A DNA stretch of 64,000 nucleotides from positions 1 to 64,000 of the forward strand of contig DIYJ01000011.1 in the NCBI GenBank assembly GCA_002428995.1, written 5' to 3'. Position numbers and translations under genes: made by a program. Positions 9,192 through 15,951 of this stretch are shown one piece after another. The notes under the pieces are model-generated. The model was not told the DNA's origin. It saw nothing but the letters and a program-made list of their open reading frames with translations, and did not search any database. Within the stretch, counting starts at the first letter, position 1. Each line of letters opens with the position of its first letter. Origin of the DNA: Flavobacteriales bacterium UBA6057. GTDB lineage: Bacteria > Bacteroidota > Bacteroidia > Flavobacteriales_G > Salibacteraceae.

Positions 9192-9569
9192 TCATTTTGC
9201 TGCGCTCCATGCCGAGTAACCGCCATTCAGGTTGTACACCCGGTGAAAGCCCATGTCTTTCATCATGTTCTGCGCGCGTCTGCTTCTTCCTCCGGCCTTG
9301 CAATACACGAGGTAAGTTCCCTCCCGATCGAGCTTTTCTATGCGTTGCGCGAATTCGCTGTCTGAGATATCCATTTGACGGGCGTTTTCGATCATTCCTC
9401 CTTCGCATTCCTCATCTGTTCTTACATCAATGATCTGAATGTCAGGCTGCCTTGAGAGCATGGCCTTAGCTTCTTCTACGCTTACGTCTCTGATTTCTCC
9501 TCCCTCCTGGGCGTTGGAGCAATTCACAAACAGAGCGATGGTTACCAGCATTAAAAGAGATCGTATCAT
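9192..9569 (-). CDS. rhodanese-like lipoprotein
   Basis: A 125-residue exported single-domain rhodanese. The N-terminus (MIRSLLMLVTIALFVNC) is a lipoprotein signal with Cys at 17. The domain has the usual landmarks IQIIDVRTDEE, then active-site loop YCKAGGRSRRA with the catalytic Cys, and GGYSAW at the end. Rhodaneses carry sulfane sulfur as a Cys persulfide. The ATG at 9569 is chosen because it gives this signal peptide and overlaps the stop of the upstream gene by four bases (ATGA). It is the last gene of the thioredoxin - 74-aa protein - rhodanese unit. Confidence 0.9.
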   Translation of the reverse strand: MIRSLLMLVTIALFVNCSNAQEGGEIRDVSVEEAKAMLSRQPDIQIIDVRTDEECEGGMIENARQMDISDSEFAQRIEKLDREGTYLVYCKAGGRSRRAQNMMKDMGFHRVYNLNGGYSAWSAAK

Positions 9570-9790
9570 GATAATTTGGATTTGAGATTGAGGGCTAAAG
9601 ATACCAAGAGCAGCGCCCACGGAGTACCGTGAAAAACGACATCTAACCAATCCATGGTTCCCATGCCCACAGCGCCTCCACCGATCCATTTGATCTTACC
9701 CCAAATGTGTGGCTCGGGAACGAACGGAGCCAGACCAAGGCTTAGGCTCGCGAGCAGCCAGAGTTTCCAGTTTTCAGCGATGTGTTTCAT
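9566..9790 (-). CDS. 74-residue membrane protein of the sulfur cluster
   Basis: A small protein with two hydrophobic helices (about residues 10-24 and 55-70) separated by a conserved-looking PEPHIWGKIKW segment. It overlaps thioredoxin upstream and the rhodanese lipoprotein downstream by four bases each, so the three are surely one operon. No named family is recognised; I recall similar short proteins in Bacteroidota being given transporter-like names without evidence. Its position suggests a membrane accessory role in sulfane-sulfur handling (inference). Confidence 0.8.
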   Translation of the reverse strand: MKHIAENWKLWLLASLSLGLAPFVPEPHIWGKIKWIGGGAVGMGTMDWLDVVFHGTPWALLLVSLALNLKSKLS

Positions 9791-10086
9791 TCAATGGTGT
9801 CGAGCACTTGTTTGAGTTGATCAGCGCCTACTACTCCGGACTGACGCCAATGCGACTTGCCGTTCTTGAAAACCATGAGCGTGGGCACACCACGAACCTG
9901 GTAGGCGGAGGCGACCATGGGGTTTTTGTCCACATCTATTTTGATGATGCGCACATCTTCACCTACCATGCTGCGCAGCTCCTGCAAGATCGGTTGCATC
10001 ATTTTACATGGTCCACACCAGTCTGCGTAGAAGTCAACCAGCACCTTTTGATCCGAGGCGATGAGGTCGTTGAAGCTTTGTTTCAT
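9787..10086 (-). CDS. thioredoxin
   Basis: A 99-residue single-domain cytoplasmic thioredoxin with active site WCGPCK in VDFYADWCGPCK at about residues 18-29, the cis-Pro in RGVPTLMVFKNG, and no signal peptide. It reduces disulfides or persulfides. The stop overlaps the start of the 74-residue membrane protein. In this context it may release sulfide or regenerate the neighbouring rhodaneses rather than act as the general housekeeping thioredoxin (inference). Confidence 0.93.
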   Translation of the reverse strand: MKQSFNDLIASDQKVLVDFYADWCGPCKMMQPILQELRSMVGEDVRIIKIDVDKNPMVASAYQVRGVPTLMVFKNGKSHWRQSGVVGADQLKQVLDTIE

Positions 10087-10142
10087 TTGAATTGTTTGTA
10101 TGATGCTTGTGGAAGAATGAAGTCAATACTCCTGTCGACTTC

Positions 10143-10478
10143 CTAGCGCACCACCTTTCCCCTCCAGGCCATGATACCGCCTTTAAGGTTCGAAACGTTT
10201 TCAAAGCCTTGCTTCGAAAGGCGACTGCAAGCGCTGGCGCTACGCATGCCACTTCGGCAATAAACGAGATAGCTTTTTGAGCTATCAAGCTTCTGAACAT
10301 GTGCGTCAAAATCGGGGCTTTGCACATCGATGTTCTTTGCACCCTGAATATGGCCTGAAGCAAATTCCCCCCGACTTCTCACATCGAGGATTACCGAGTT
10401 TCCTCGCTTCATTTCGGCTTCAAAATCTGCGGATGAAAGGTCTGTGAAAGACTTGCTTTTATTGAATAGTCCAAGCAT
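10143..10478 (-). CDS. cytoplasmic rhodanese-like domain protein
   Basis: A 111-residue single-domain sulfurtransferase of the GlpE/YgaP-head type: VILDVRSRGEFASGHI, active-site loop YCRSGMRSASA with the catalytic Cys, and LKGGIMAW. No signal peptide. It is the first gene after a spacer holding a dyad (10537-10550) and a hairpin repeat. It probably begins the transcript that continues into thioredoxin after 56 bases. Confidence 0.92.
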   Translation of the reverse strand: MLGLFNKSKSFTDLSSADFEAEMKRGNSVILDVRSRGEFASGHIQGAKNIDVQSPDFDAHVQKLDSSKSYLVYCRSGMRSASACSRLSKQGFENVSNLKGGIMAWRGKVVR

Positions 10479-10536
10479 TGTTTTTGGTGTTTAATGAATT
10501 TCAAGGCAAAGCAACCAAGACGAAGGCGGCCTCGCA

Positions 10537-10550
10537 GTGACAATTGTTAC
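10537..10550. promoter_or_regulatory. candidate Crp/Fnr-type operator (site 1)
   Basis: GTGACAATTGTTAC is a near-perfect dyad (GTGAC-AATT-GTTAC) inside a CAG...CAG context, about 59 bases upstream of the rhodanese start at 10478. The same word with a changed centre precedes the MBL-rhodanese gene (12100-12113), and a weaker one precedes the TauE gene (14441-14454). A 5-4-5 dyad is the usual layout for Crp/Fnr regulators; binding by the protein encoded at 7534-8184 is inference. Confidence 0.6.
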
Positions 10551-10564
10551 AGAGCAGAGCTTTT

Positions 10565-10615
10565 GTTCCTCTGTCGCGCTTCGACACGCTTCGCGGCTCA
10601 GCATGACAGAGGAAC
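10565..10615. repeat. REP-like palindromic element
   Basis: Arms GTTCCTCTGTC (10565-10575) and GACAGAGGAAC (10605-10615) pair perfectly around a 29-base interior containing CGCTTCGACACGCTTCGCGG. The word class (GTCATGCTGAGCC...GTCGAAGCG on the other strand) resembles REP-type palindromes that I recall as dispersed in Bacteroidota genomes. It lies in the spacer after the MBL-rhodanese gene and may act as a transcription or mRNA-stability barrier. Confidence 0.6.
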
Positions 10616-10630
10616 CTTAAGTATTCTGGT

Positions 10631-12046
10631 TTAGAGCATGGTTGTTTGCTCTTGAAGAGCAGATATCGGTAGGCTTTCCTGTTCCTTCATGGCCTTGAAT
10701 CCGCCCAGAACGTTGGTAACGTTTCCGATTCCATTGCGCTTCAGAATGGAAGCAGCTGCTACGGAGCGGTATCCACCTGCACAGTGCACCATATAGCCTT
10801 TGTTCTTATCCAGTTCCCCTACATGCTGATGAATGAAGTCGAGGGGAAAGTTGGTTACGCCTTCCACATGCTGTGCGTCAAACTCACTGCGTTTTCTTAC
10901 ATCCAGGGTTTCGATGCTTGGATAGAGCTTGAATTGCTCGGCATAGTCTTCCGGAGCTATGTTGCGAATGGTGTCGATAGCTTTTCCTGCATTGCTCCAC
11001 GCGGAGAAACCGCCTTTCAGGTATCCCACAGGGTTGTCATACCCTACACGCGCCAGTCGCTTAATCACCTCTTCTTCACGGCCTTCTGCACAATAGATGA
11101 GAATGCGAGTGTCCAAATCTTCAATCAGTGCGCCTACCCACGGTGCAAAGCTGCCATCAATGCCAATGAACATGGCGCCCGGGATGAAGCCTTGTGTAAA
11201 CTCTGACTGGTGACGGGTGTCTAGAACCAGTGAATTCGGCTTGCTCATTTCTTCCTCAAATTCCTCTACTGAGAGCGCTGTCATTCCTCGTTCCAGAATG
11301 GCATCCAGGCTGGTGTAGCCCATCTTGTTCATCACCGCGTTTTTGGGGAAGTACTGTGGTGGTGCCACCAAGCCCGTGAGCACCGATTCGATGAACTCCT
11401 CGCGCGTCATATCTGCATTAAGAGCGTAGTTGGTTTTCTTCTGATTTCCCAGTGTATCGAAGGTTTCGCTGCTCATGTTTTTACCGCATGCGCTGCCTTG
11501 TCCGTGCCCCGGATATACAATCACTTCATCTGCCAGCGGCATGATCTTGTTGCGAAGTGAGTCAAAAAGGTAACTGGCGAGGTCTTCCTGGCTCAGGTCG
11601 GTTTTCACCGCAAGGTCAGGGCGGCCTACATCTCCAATGAACAGCGTATCACCGGTGTAAACACTGTGGCCTTTGCCATTCTCGTCTTTGAGCAAGTAGC
11701 ACGAAGACTCCATTGTATGTCCTGGAGTATGCAATACTTCAATGGAAGCGTTTCCTACGGGGAGAGATTCGTGATCCTTAGCTACGTGAGCTTCGAAATC
11801 GGGCTTAGCCGTTGGCCCGTACACAATGGTAGCTCCTGTTTTATTGGCCAGGTCCAGGTGACCCGAAACAAAGTCTGCATGGAAATGCGTCTCCAGTATG
11901 TACTTAATCTGCGCTCCGCGCTCCTTTGCCAGTTCCAGGTAAGGCTCCGTTTCACGAAGAGGGTCAATGATCACAGCCTCACCATTGGACTCAATGTAAT
12001 AAGCCGCTTCTGCGAGGCATCCGGTATATAGTTGTTGAATGTACAT
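10631..12046 (-). CDS. MBL-fold hydrolase with two rhodanese domains (persulfide dioxygenase-like)
   Basis: A 471-residue fusion. Residues about 1-225 are a metallo-beta-lactamase fold of the ETHE1/persulfide-dioxygenase class (ETHFHADFVSGH, HTPGHTMESSCYLL, YTGDTLFIGDVGRPD, VYPGHGQGSACGKN). Two rhodanese domains follow, about 255-350 (LDTRHQSEF; YCAEGRE) and about 370-460 (LDVRKRSEF; HCAGGYRS). The class oxidises glutathione or other low-molecular persulfides to sulfite, the rhodaneses passing sulfane sulfur. This suits a pathway from sulfide through persulfide to sulfite and then TauE export. The gene has its own dyad 54 bases upstream. Confidence 0.92.
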   Translation of the reverse strand: MYIQQLYTGCLAEAAYYIESNGEAVIIDPLRETEPYLELAKERGAQIKYILETHFHADFVSGHLDLANKTGATIVYGPTAKPDFEAHVAKDHESLPVGNASIEVLHTPGHTMESSCYLLKDENGKGHSVYTGDTLFIGDVGRPDLAVKTDLSQEDLASYLFDSLRNKIMPLADEVIVYPGHGQGSACGKNMSSETFDTLGNQKKTNYALNADMTREEFIESVLTGLVAPPQYFPKNAVMNKMGYTSLDAILERGMTALSVEEFEEEMSKPNSLVLDTRHQSEFTQGFIPGAMFIGIDGSFAPWVGALIEDLDTRILIYCAEGREEEVIKRLARVGYDNPVGYLKGGFSAWSNAGKAIDTIRNIAPEDYAEQFKLYPSIETLDVRKRSEFDAQHVEGVTNFPLDFIHQHVGELDKNKGYMVHCAGGYRSVAAASILKRNGIGNVTNVLGGFKAMKEQESLPISALQEQTTML

Positions 12047-12099
12047 GAGTGTTATTGTTAATTCAGGTACAAAGGACGTCCCCGGGCTTTGCTTCTACA

Positions 12100-12113
12100 G
12101 TGACTTGTGTTAC
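12100..12113. promoter_or_regulatory. candidate Crp/Fnr-type operator (site 2)
   Basis: GTGACTTGTGTTAC, again in a CAG...CAG context, shares both half-sites with the site at 10537-10550. It lies 54-67 bases upstream of the MBL-rhodanese start at 12046, nearly the same spacing as site 1 has to its gene. Confidence 0.6.
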
Positions 12114-12250
12114 AGAAGGAGGTGACGTGGGTCAGATTGTGGCATTGCTTCTTGGAATTTTACGTGTTAGTAAAAACACAACTGCAACTTCACTTTTGTT
12201 TCAACTCTTTTCTCCTGCTCATTTTGCCATTGAGAAATATAAAATATAAA

Positions 12251-12291
12251 ACTCTTTATTTTACTTTAACAATCTTAAGTAAAACAAGAGT
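12251..12291. promoter_or_regulatory. AT-rich interrupted palindrome upstream of fic
   Basis: ACTCTT (12251-12256) pairs with AAGAGT (12286-12291), and TTTTACTT (12259-12266) with AAGTAAAA (12277-12284), around a 10-base loop. It ends 32 bases before the fic ATG in a strongly AT-rich stretch. It may be the operator of an autoregulated fic gene, which encodes its own C-terminal winged helix, or an mRNA hairpin. Confidence 0.4.
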
Positions 12292-12323
12292 CTAGTTAGT
12301 TATACTTTCAAACGAATTTCAAC

Positions 12324-13472
12324 ATGGCCATTGAACTAGAAACATACAAAGCCGGACACCTCGAAAAAGGAATGGGATATAGATATTTTATCCCGGAAGA
12401 AATCAATGATGAATGGCTTTGGAAGAACCCGAGCATCAACAAGTTACTCGAAAGGGCTGCTGTAAAACTCGGAGAGCTGAATTCGTTTGCAAAGCTTGTT
12501 CCCAATGTTGATTTGTTCATTCAATTACATGTTACCAAGGAAGCGGTGGTTTCAAGTCGTATTGAAGGGACGCAAACCAACATAGGAGAGGCTATGCTTC
12601 CAGAGGAAGAGATTAGTCCAGAAAGAAAAAATGATTGGAGAGAAGTCCGAAACTATAGCAACGCAATGAGCGAGGCTATCAGGCAACTTGAAACATTGCC
12701 AATTTCTTCAAGGCTGCTAAGAGAGGCTCATAAAACCCTGCTAGATAGTGTAAGAGGAGAACAAAAAATGCCTGGTCAGTTTCGCACAAGTCAAAACTGG
12801 ATTGGTGGCAGCAGTCTTGATGACGCAATTTTTATCCCCCCACATCATAAGGATGTACATCGCCTCATGGGTGATTTAGAGAACTTTCTACATAATGACT
12901 CGATTGATGTGCCGGAGCTTGTTAGAATTGCTATTGCCCACTATCAATTTGAGACCATTCACCCATTTCTCGATGGAAATGGAAGGATAGGACGATTGCT
13001 CATAACCTTATACTTAGTAAGTGAAGGAATTCTTGAGAAGCCACTTTTGTATCTGTCGACATTCTTTGAAAAAGACAAGACTTTATACTATGATAATCTC
13101 ACTAGGGTGAGAGAAAAGAATGATATGGCTCAATGGCTTAAGTACTTTCTGGTAGGGGTTGCTCAAACCGCAGAACAATCAGCAACAACACTTGGCGAGA
13201 TTCTGACACTTAAAGATGATATTGAAACCGATATCCACAAAAGCTTTGGAAAGCGCAGCCACTCAGGTTTAGCCCTGATCAATTCCTTGTTCAGAACCCC
13301 GATAGTGAATGTTCATCAAGCAATGGATATTTGTTCACTCAGCTACAAAGCAGCTAACGATCTCATCTCAATCATGCAGGAAAATCGGTATTTAAGAGAG
13401 ATTACGGGTCAGAGTAGAAACAGGCTCTTTGTTTTTGATCCTTACATGAAGATTTTTGAGGAGCAGAGCTAA
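12324..13472 (+). CDS. Fic family protein (AMP-transferase type)
   Basis: A 382-residue Fic protein. The catalytic motif HPFLDGNGRIGR is at about residues 213-224. An upstream segment SSRIEGT (about 77-83, Glu81) matches the (S/T)xxxE(G/N) inhibitory helix of class II, N-terminally autoinhibited Fic enzymes. A Fic_N-type region precedes the core and the last about 70 residues look like a winged helix (VNVHQAMDICSLSYKAANDLI). Fic enzymes usually transfer AMP to a Tyr, Ser or Thr hydroxyl on target proteins. The gene is AT-richer than its neighbours, stands on the opposite strand, and splits the sulfur cluster, which suggests recent acquisition. Confidence 0.92.
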   Translation: MAIELETYKAGHLEKGMGYRYFIPEEINDEWLWKNPSINKLLERAAVKLGELNSFAKLVPNVDLFIQLHVTKEAVVSSRIEGTQTNIGEAMLPEEEISPERKNDWREVRNYSNAMSEAIRQLETLPISSRLLREAHKTLLDSVRGEQKMPGQFRTSQNWIGGSSLDDAIFIPPHHKDVHRLMGDLENFLHNDSIDVPELVRIAIAHYQFETIHPFLDGNGRIGRLLITLYLVSEGILEKPLLYLSTFFEKDKTLYYDNLTRVREKNDMAQWLKYFLVGVAQTAEQSATTLGEILTLKDDIETDIHKSFGKRSHSGLALINSLFRTPIVNVHQAMDICSLSYKAANDLISIMQENRYLREITGQSRNRLFVFDPYMKIFEEQS

Positions 13473-13477
13473 TTGTT

Positions 13478-13613
13478 GAGGCACACGCCTCTTGAAAGAG
13501 CTTTTGTGATTCGAACTCTATAGCTCTATTCCATCAGGTGTTTGTTTGAAACCGTCAGTTAATCGTAGTAGTAGTAGTAGTAGTAGTAGTAGAGTTTTTA
13601 CAAAAGCTCTTTC
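13478..13613. repeat. inverted repeat linking fic 3' flank and TauE 3' end, with (GTA)9
   Basis: GAAAGAGCTTTTGT at 13494-13507 is repeated in inverted orientation at 13600-13613, where it encodes the last codons of the TauE-family gene. Between them lies a perfect GTA trinucleotide run of nine units (13565-13591). A short hairpin (GAGGC-ACAC-GCCTC, 13478-13491) directly follows the fic stop. The arrangement looks like a scar at the edge of the fic insertion. Confidence 0.65.
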
Positions 13614-14413
13614 ATCAAAACCAAAGCCCCCATCACAAGTACAAACCACCCAAAGCCCTTCTGAAGTTTGGAACCATCAATTTTGGTGGAGAGGAAACTT
13701 CCGAGGAAGATTCCAGCCATGGCCAGGCCAGAGAAGAGGAGGAGAAAGGTCCAATCGATGGAATAGTTGGACACGTCTCCCAGGAAGCCAATCAGCGACT
13801 TTACCGATATGATGGTCAGTGAGGTGCCAATGGCAACCTTCATGCGCAAGCCTCCGAAAATGACAAGGGCAGGAATGATCAGAAATCCACCACCTGCACC
13901 TACCAATCCAGTAAGCACGCCTACTACCAAGCCTTCGAGCAGCACCACAAGAATCAGTTTGCCATTGATCTCTTTTGGACTTTCCTGGTCATCCTCCTTT
14001 TTGGCGGGCTTTTTTCGAATCATTCCGAATGCCGCTACCAACATCAGAATGGCAAAGAGCAGCATGAGGAACATGTTTTTCGTGAGCTCGAAAGAGCCGA
14101 GGTTCAAAAGCGTTTCGGGAATAGCCGGCACGAGGGTTTTTCGTGTGAAGTACACTGCTGCGATGCTGGGAATCCCAAAGATCAGTGCAGTTCTGAAATC
14201 CACTTGCTTTTTGCTGGCGTAGCGAACACTTCCTACCAAACTGGCCGCTCCTACAATGAAGAGTGAATAAGCTGTACCCAATACCGGACTGATGCCCAAC
14301 AGATAAACCAAAACTGGTACAGTGAGGATCGAACCTCCGCCACCGATCAAACCGAGCGAAACGCCAATGAGAATGGCCAATACATATCCAATAATCTCAA
14401 TCATGGTGGGCAA
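13598..14413 (-). CDS. TauE/SafE family sulfite/organosulfonate exporter
   Basis: A 271-residue inner-membrane permease with about eight TM helices in two pseudo-repeats. Each opens with the family's Gly-rich loop: GVSLGLIGGGGSIL at about residue 17 and GVLTGLVGAGGGFLIIP at about 165. The middle loop is charged (MIRKKPAKKEDDQESPK). The family moves sulfite, sulfoacetate or related anions; sulfite export fits the persulfide dioxygenase-like gene across the fic insertion. A partial copy of the cluster dyad lies 28 bases upstream of its start. Confidence 0.9.
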   Translation of the reverse strand: MPTMIEIIGYVLAILIGVSLGLIGGGGSILTVPVLVYLLGISPVLGTAYSLFIVGAASLVGSVRYASKKQVDFRTALIFGIPSIAAVYFTRKTLVPAIPETLLNLGSFELTKNMFLMLLFAILMLVAAFGMIRKKPAKKEDDQESPKEINGKLILVVLLEGLVVGVLTGLVGAGGGFLIIPALVIFGGLRMKVAIGTSLTIISVKSLIGFLGDVSNYSIDWTFLLLFSGLAMAGIFLGSFLSTKIDGSKLQKGFGWFVLVMGALVLMKELL

Positions 14414-14440
14414 AGGTGGTGTTTGTGAAGGAAGGCGCTT

Positions 14441-14454
14441 GTGACAAATGTTCC
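14441..14454. promoter_or_regulatory. candidate Crp/Fnr-type operator (site 3, degenerate)
   Basis: GTGACAAATGTTCC matches sites 1 and 2 at the GTGAC half and at four of five bases of the other half. It is 28 bases upstream of the TauE start. Its first ten bases (GTGACAAATG) recur inverted at 14564-14573 (CATTTGTCAC), overlapping the -7 box proposed for the divergent purB. Confidence 0.45.
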
Positions 14455-14561
14455 ACAGCTTGAAAGGTTAATCGCTTTGGTGGTCGTAAGCGCTCGAAAC
14501 CGATGACAGGCGATTCACACCGGCAACCCTATTGGGTAGCCCCTGATTCCTGCTTTCCGGC

Positions 14562-14569
14562 TACATTTG
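14562..14569 (+). promoter_or_regulatory. candidate -7 promoter box for purB
   Basis: TACATTTG, an exact TAnnTTTG match, lies 20 bases before the purB ATG. The identical 8-mer sits 20-21 bases before both long TonB receptor genes of the window. Confidence 0.5.
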
Positions 14570-14589
14570 TCACCTTTTAAAACGCAGCT

Positions 14590-15951
14590 ATGCCGCAAAA
14601 AGCGCTTGTTTCCATTTCTCCCGTTGACGGTCGCTATGCCCGCCACACCGAGCCTTTGATTGCCTACTATTCTGAACAGGCACTTTTTAAGTACCGTGTG
14701 CGAATCGAGGTTGAATACCTCATAGAACTTGCTTCACTGGGCCTGCAAGGCACAAAACCACTGACAGAAGAGGAGTGCACACGCCTTCGCGGGGTGTATG
14801 AAAACTTCACGGTGATTGACGCGGAACACATCAAAGACATTGAGCGAACCACCAATCACGATGTGAAAGCGGTGGAATACTTCGTGAAGGAACAACTGAA
14901 GAAACTGAAGCGCGATGATTTGCTTGAATTCGTGCATTTCGGGTTGACATCTCAAGACATTAACAACACCGCCATTCCGCTTTCCATCATGGAAGCTCAA
15001 GCCAATGTGCTGTTGCCTCGCCTTTTAAAGGTGATGGAGGTTCTCCGTCAATTGTCTGCGGAATGGAAAGATGTTCCCATGCTGGCGCGGACGCATGGTC
15101 AGCCAGCGTCTCCTACACGATTGGGCAAGGAAATCTACGTATTCGTAGAACGCCTGGATCAGCAGCTTGTACAGATGGAGCGCATCCCCTTTGCAGCCAA
15201 GTTTGGCGGAGCCACCGGCAATTTCAACGCACATCATGTGGCTTATCCTGATGTGGACTGGCGAGCCTTTGCTAACAAGTTTGTGAACGAAACCCTGGGT
15301 CTCTATCGTTCGCAGACCACCACGCAGATCGAGCATTACGATCATCTCGCGGCCTTGCTCGATGGCTGGAAGCGCATCGATTCCATCCTGATTGACTTGT
15401 GCCGGGACATTTGGACTTATGTTTCCATGGACTACTTCAAGCAGAAGCTGAAAGAGGGCGAAGTAGGCTCCTCTGCCATGCCGCACAAGGTGAATCCCAT
15501 TGATTTCGAAAACGCAGAAGGAAACCTCGGGATTGCGAGCGCCATCTGCGAGCACCTGGCTAGTAAGTTGCCAGTCTCCAGGCTACAGCGGGATCTCACC
15601 GATTCTACCGTGCTCCGAAACATCGGTGTGCCTTTCTCACATATCCTGATCGCGCTGACCAGCATCGAAAAAGGATTGGGTAAGTTGATTCTTCGCGAAG
15701 AGATCATTGCCGGTGACCTGAGCTGCCATTGGGAAGTAGTGGCAGAAGCGCTGCAAACCATTCTCCGCAGAGAAGGTTATCCAAAACCCTATGAAACACT
15801 CAAGGCCTTGACGCGGGGCAACGACAAAGTGACCCAGCAGAGTATTGCCGATTTCATAGATACTTTAGAGGTGAGTGAGAACGTTAAGGCGGAAATGAAA
15901 ACCATTACACCGGAGAATTACACCGGTATTTCCGAATTGCGCAACGATTGA
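14590..15951 (+). CDS. purB: adenylosuccinate lyase
   Basis: A 453-residue fumarase/aspartase-superfamily lyase that makes AICAR and AMP with release of fumarate in purine synthesis. The start ISPVDGRYARHT matches the long E. coli-type PurB. The superfamily signature SSAMPHKVNPIDFENAEGN is at about 294-312, with the catalytic Ser in its flexible loop, and the TSQDINNTA and RTHGQPASPT substrate motifs are present. The stop codon overlaps the TTG start of the ABC transporter gene. Confidence 0.96.
   Translation: MPQKALVSISPVDGRYARHTEPLIAYYSEQALFKYRVRIEVEYLIELASLGLQGTKPLTEEECTRLRGVYENFTVIDAEHIKDIERTTNHDVKAVEYFVKEQLKKLKRDDLLEFVHFGLTSQDINNTAIPLSIMEAQANVLLPRLLKVMEVLRQLSAEWKDVPMLARTHGQPASPTRLGKEIYVFVERLDQQLVQMERIPFAAKFGGATGNFNAHHVAYPDVDWRAFANKFVNETLGLYRSQTTTQIEHYDHLAALLDGWKRIDSILIDLCRDIWTYVSMDYFKQKLKEGEVGSSAMPHKVNPIDFENAEGNLGIASAICEHLASKLPVSRLQRDLTDSTVLRNIGVPFSHILIALTSIEKGLGKLILREEIIAGDLSCHWEVVAEALQTILRREGYPKPYETLKALTRGNDKVTQQSIADFIDTLEVSENVKAEMKTITPENYTGISELRND

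Noticed and set aside
12049..12295. Short forward frames upstream of fic
   Set aside because: They cover the operator-like dyad and the AT-rich promoter/hairpin region; composition is not protein-like.
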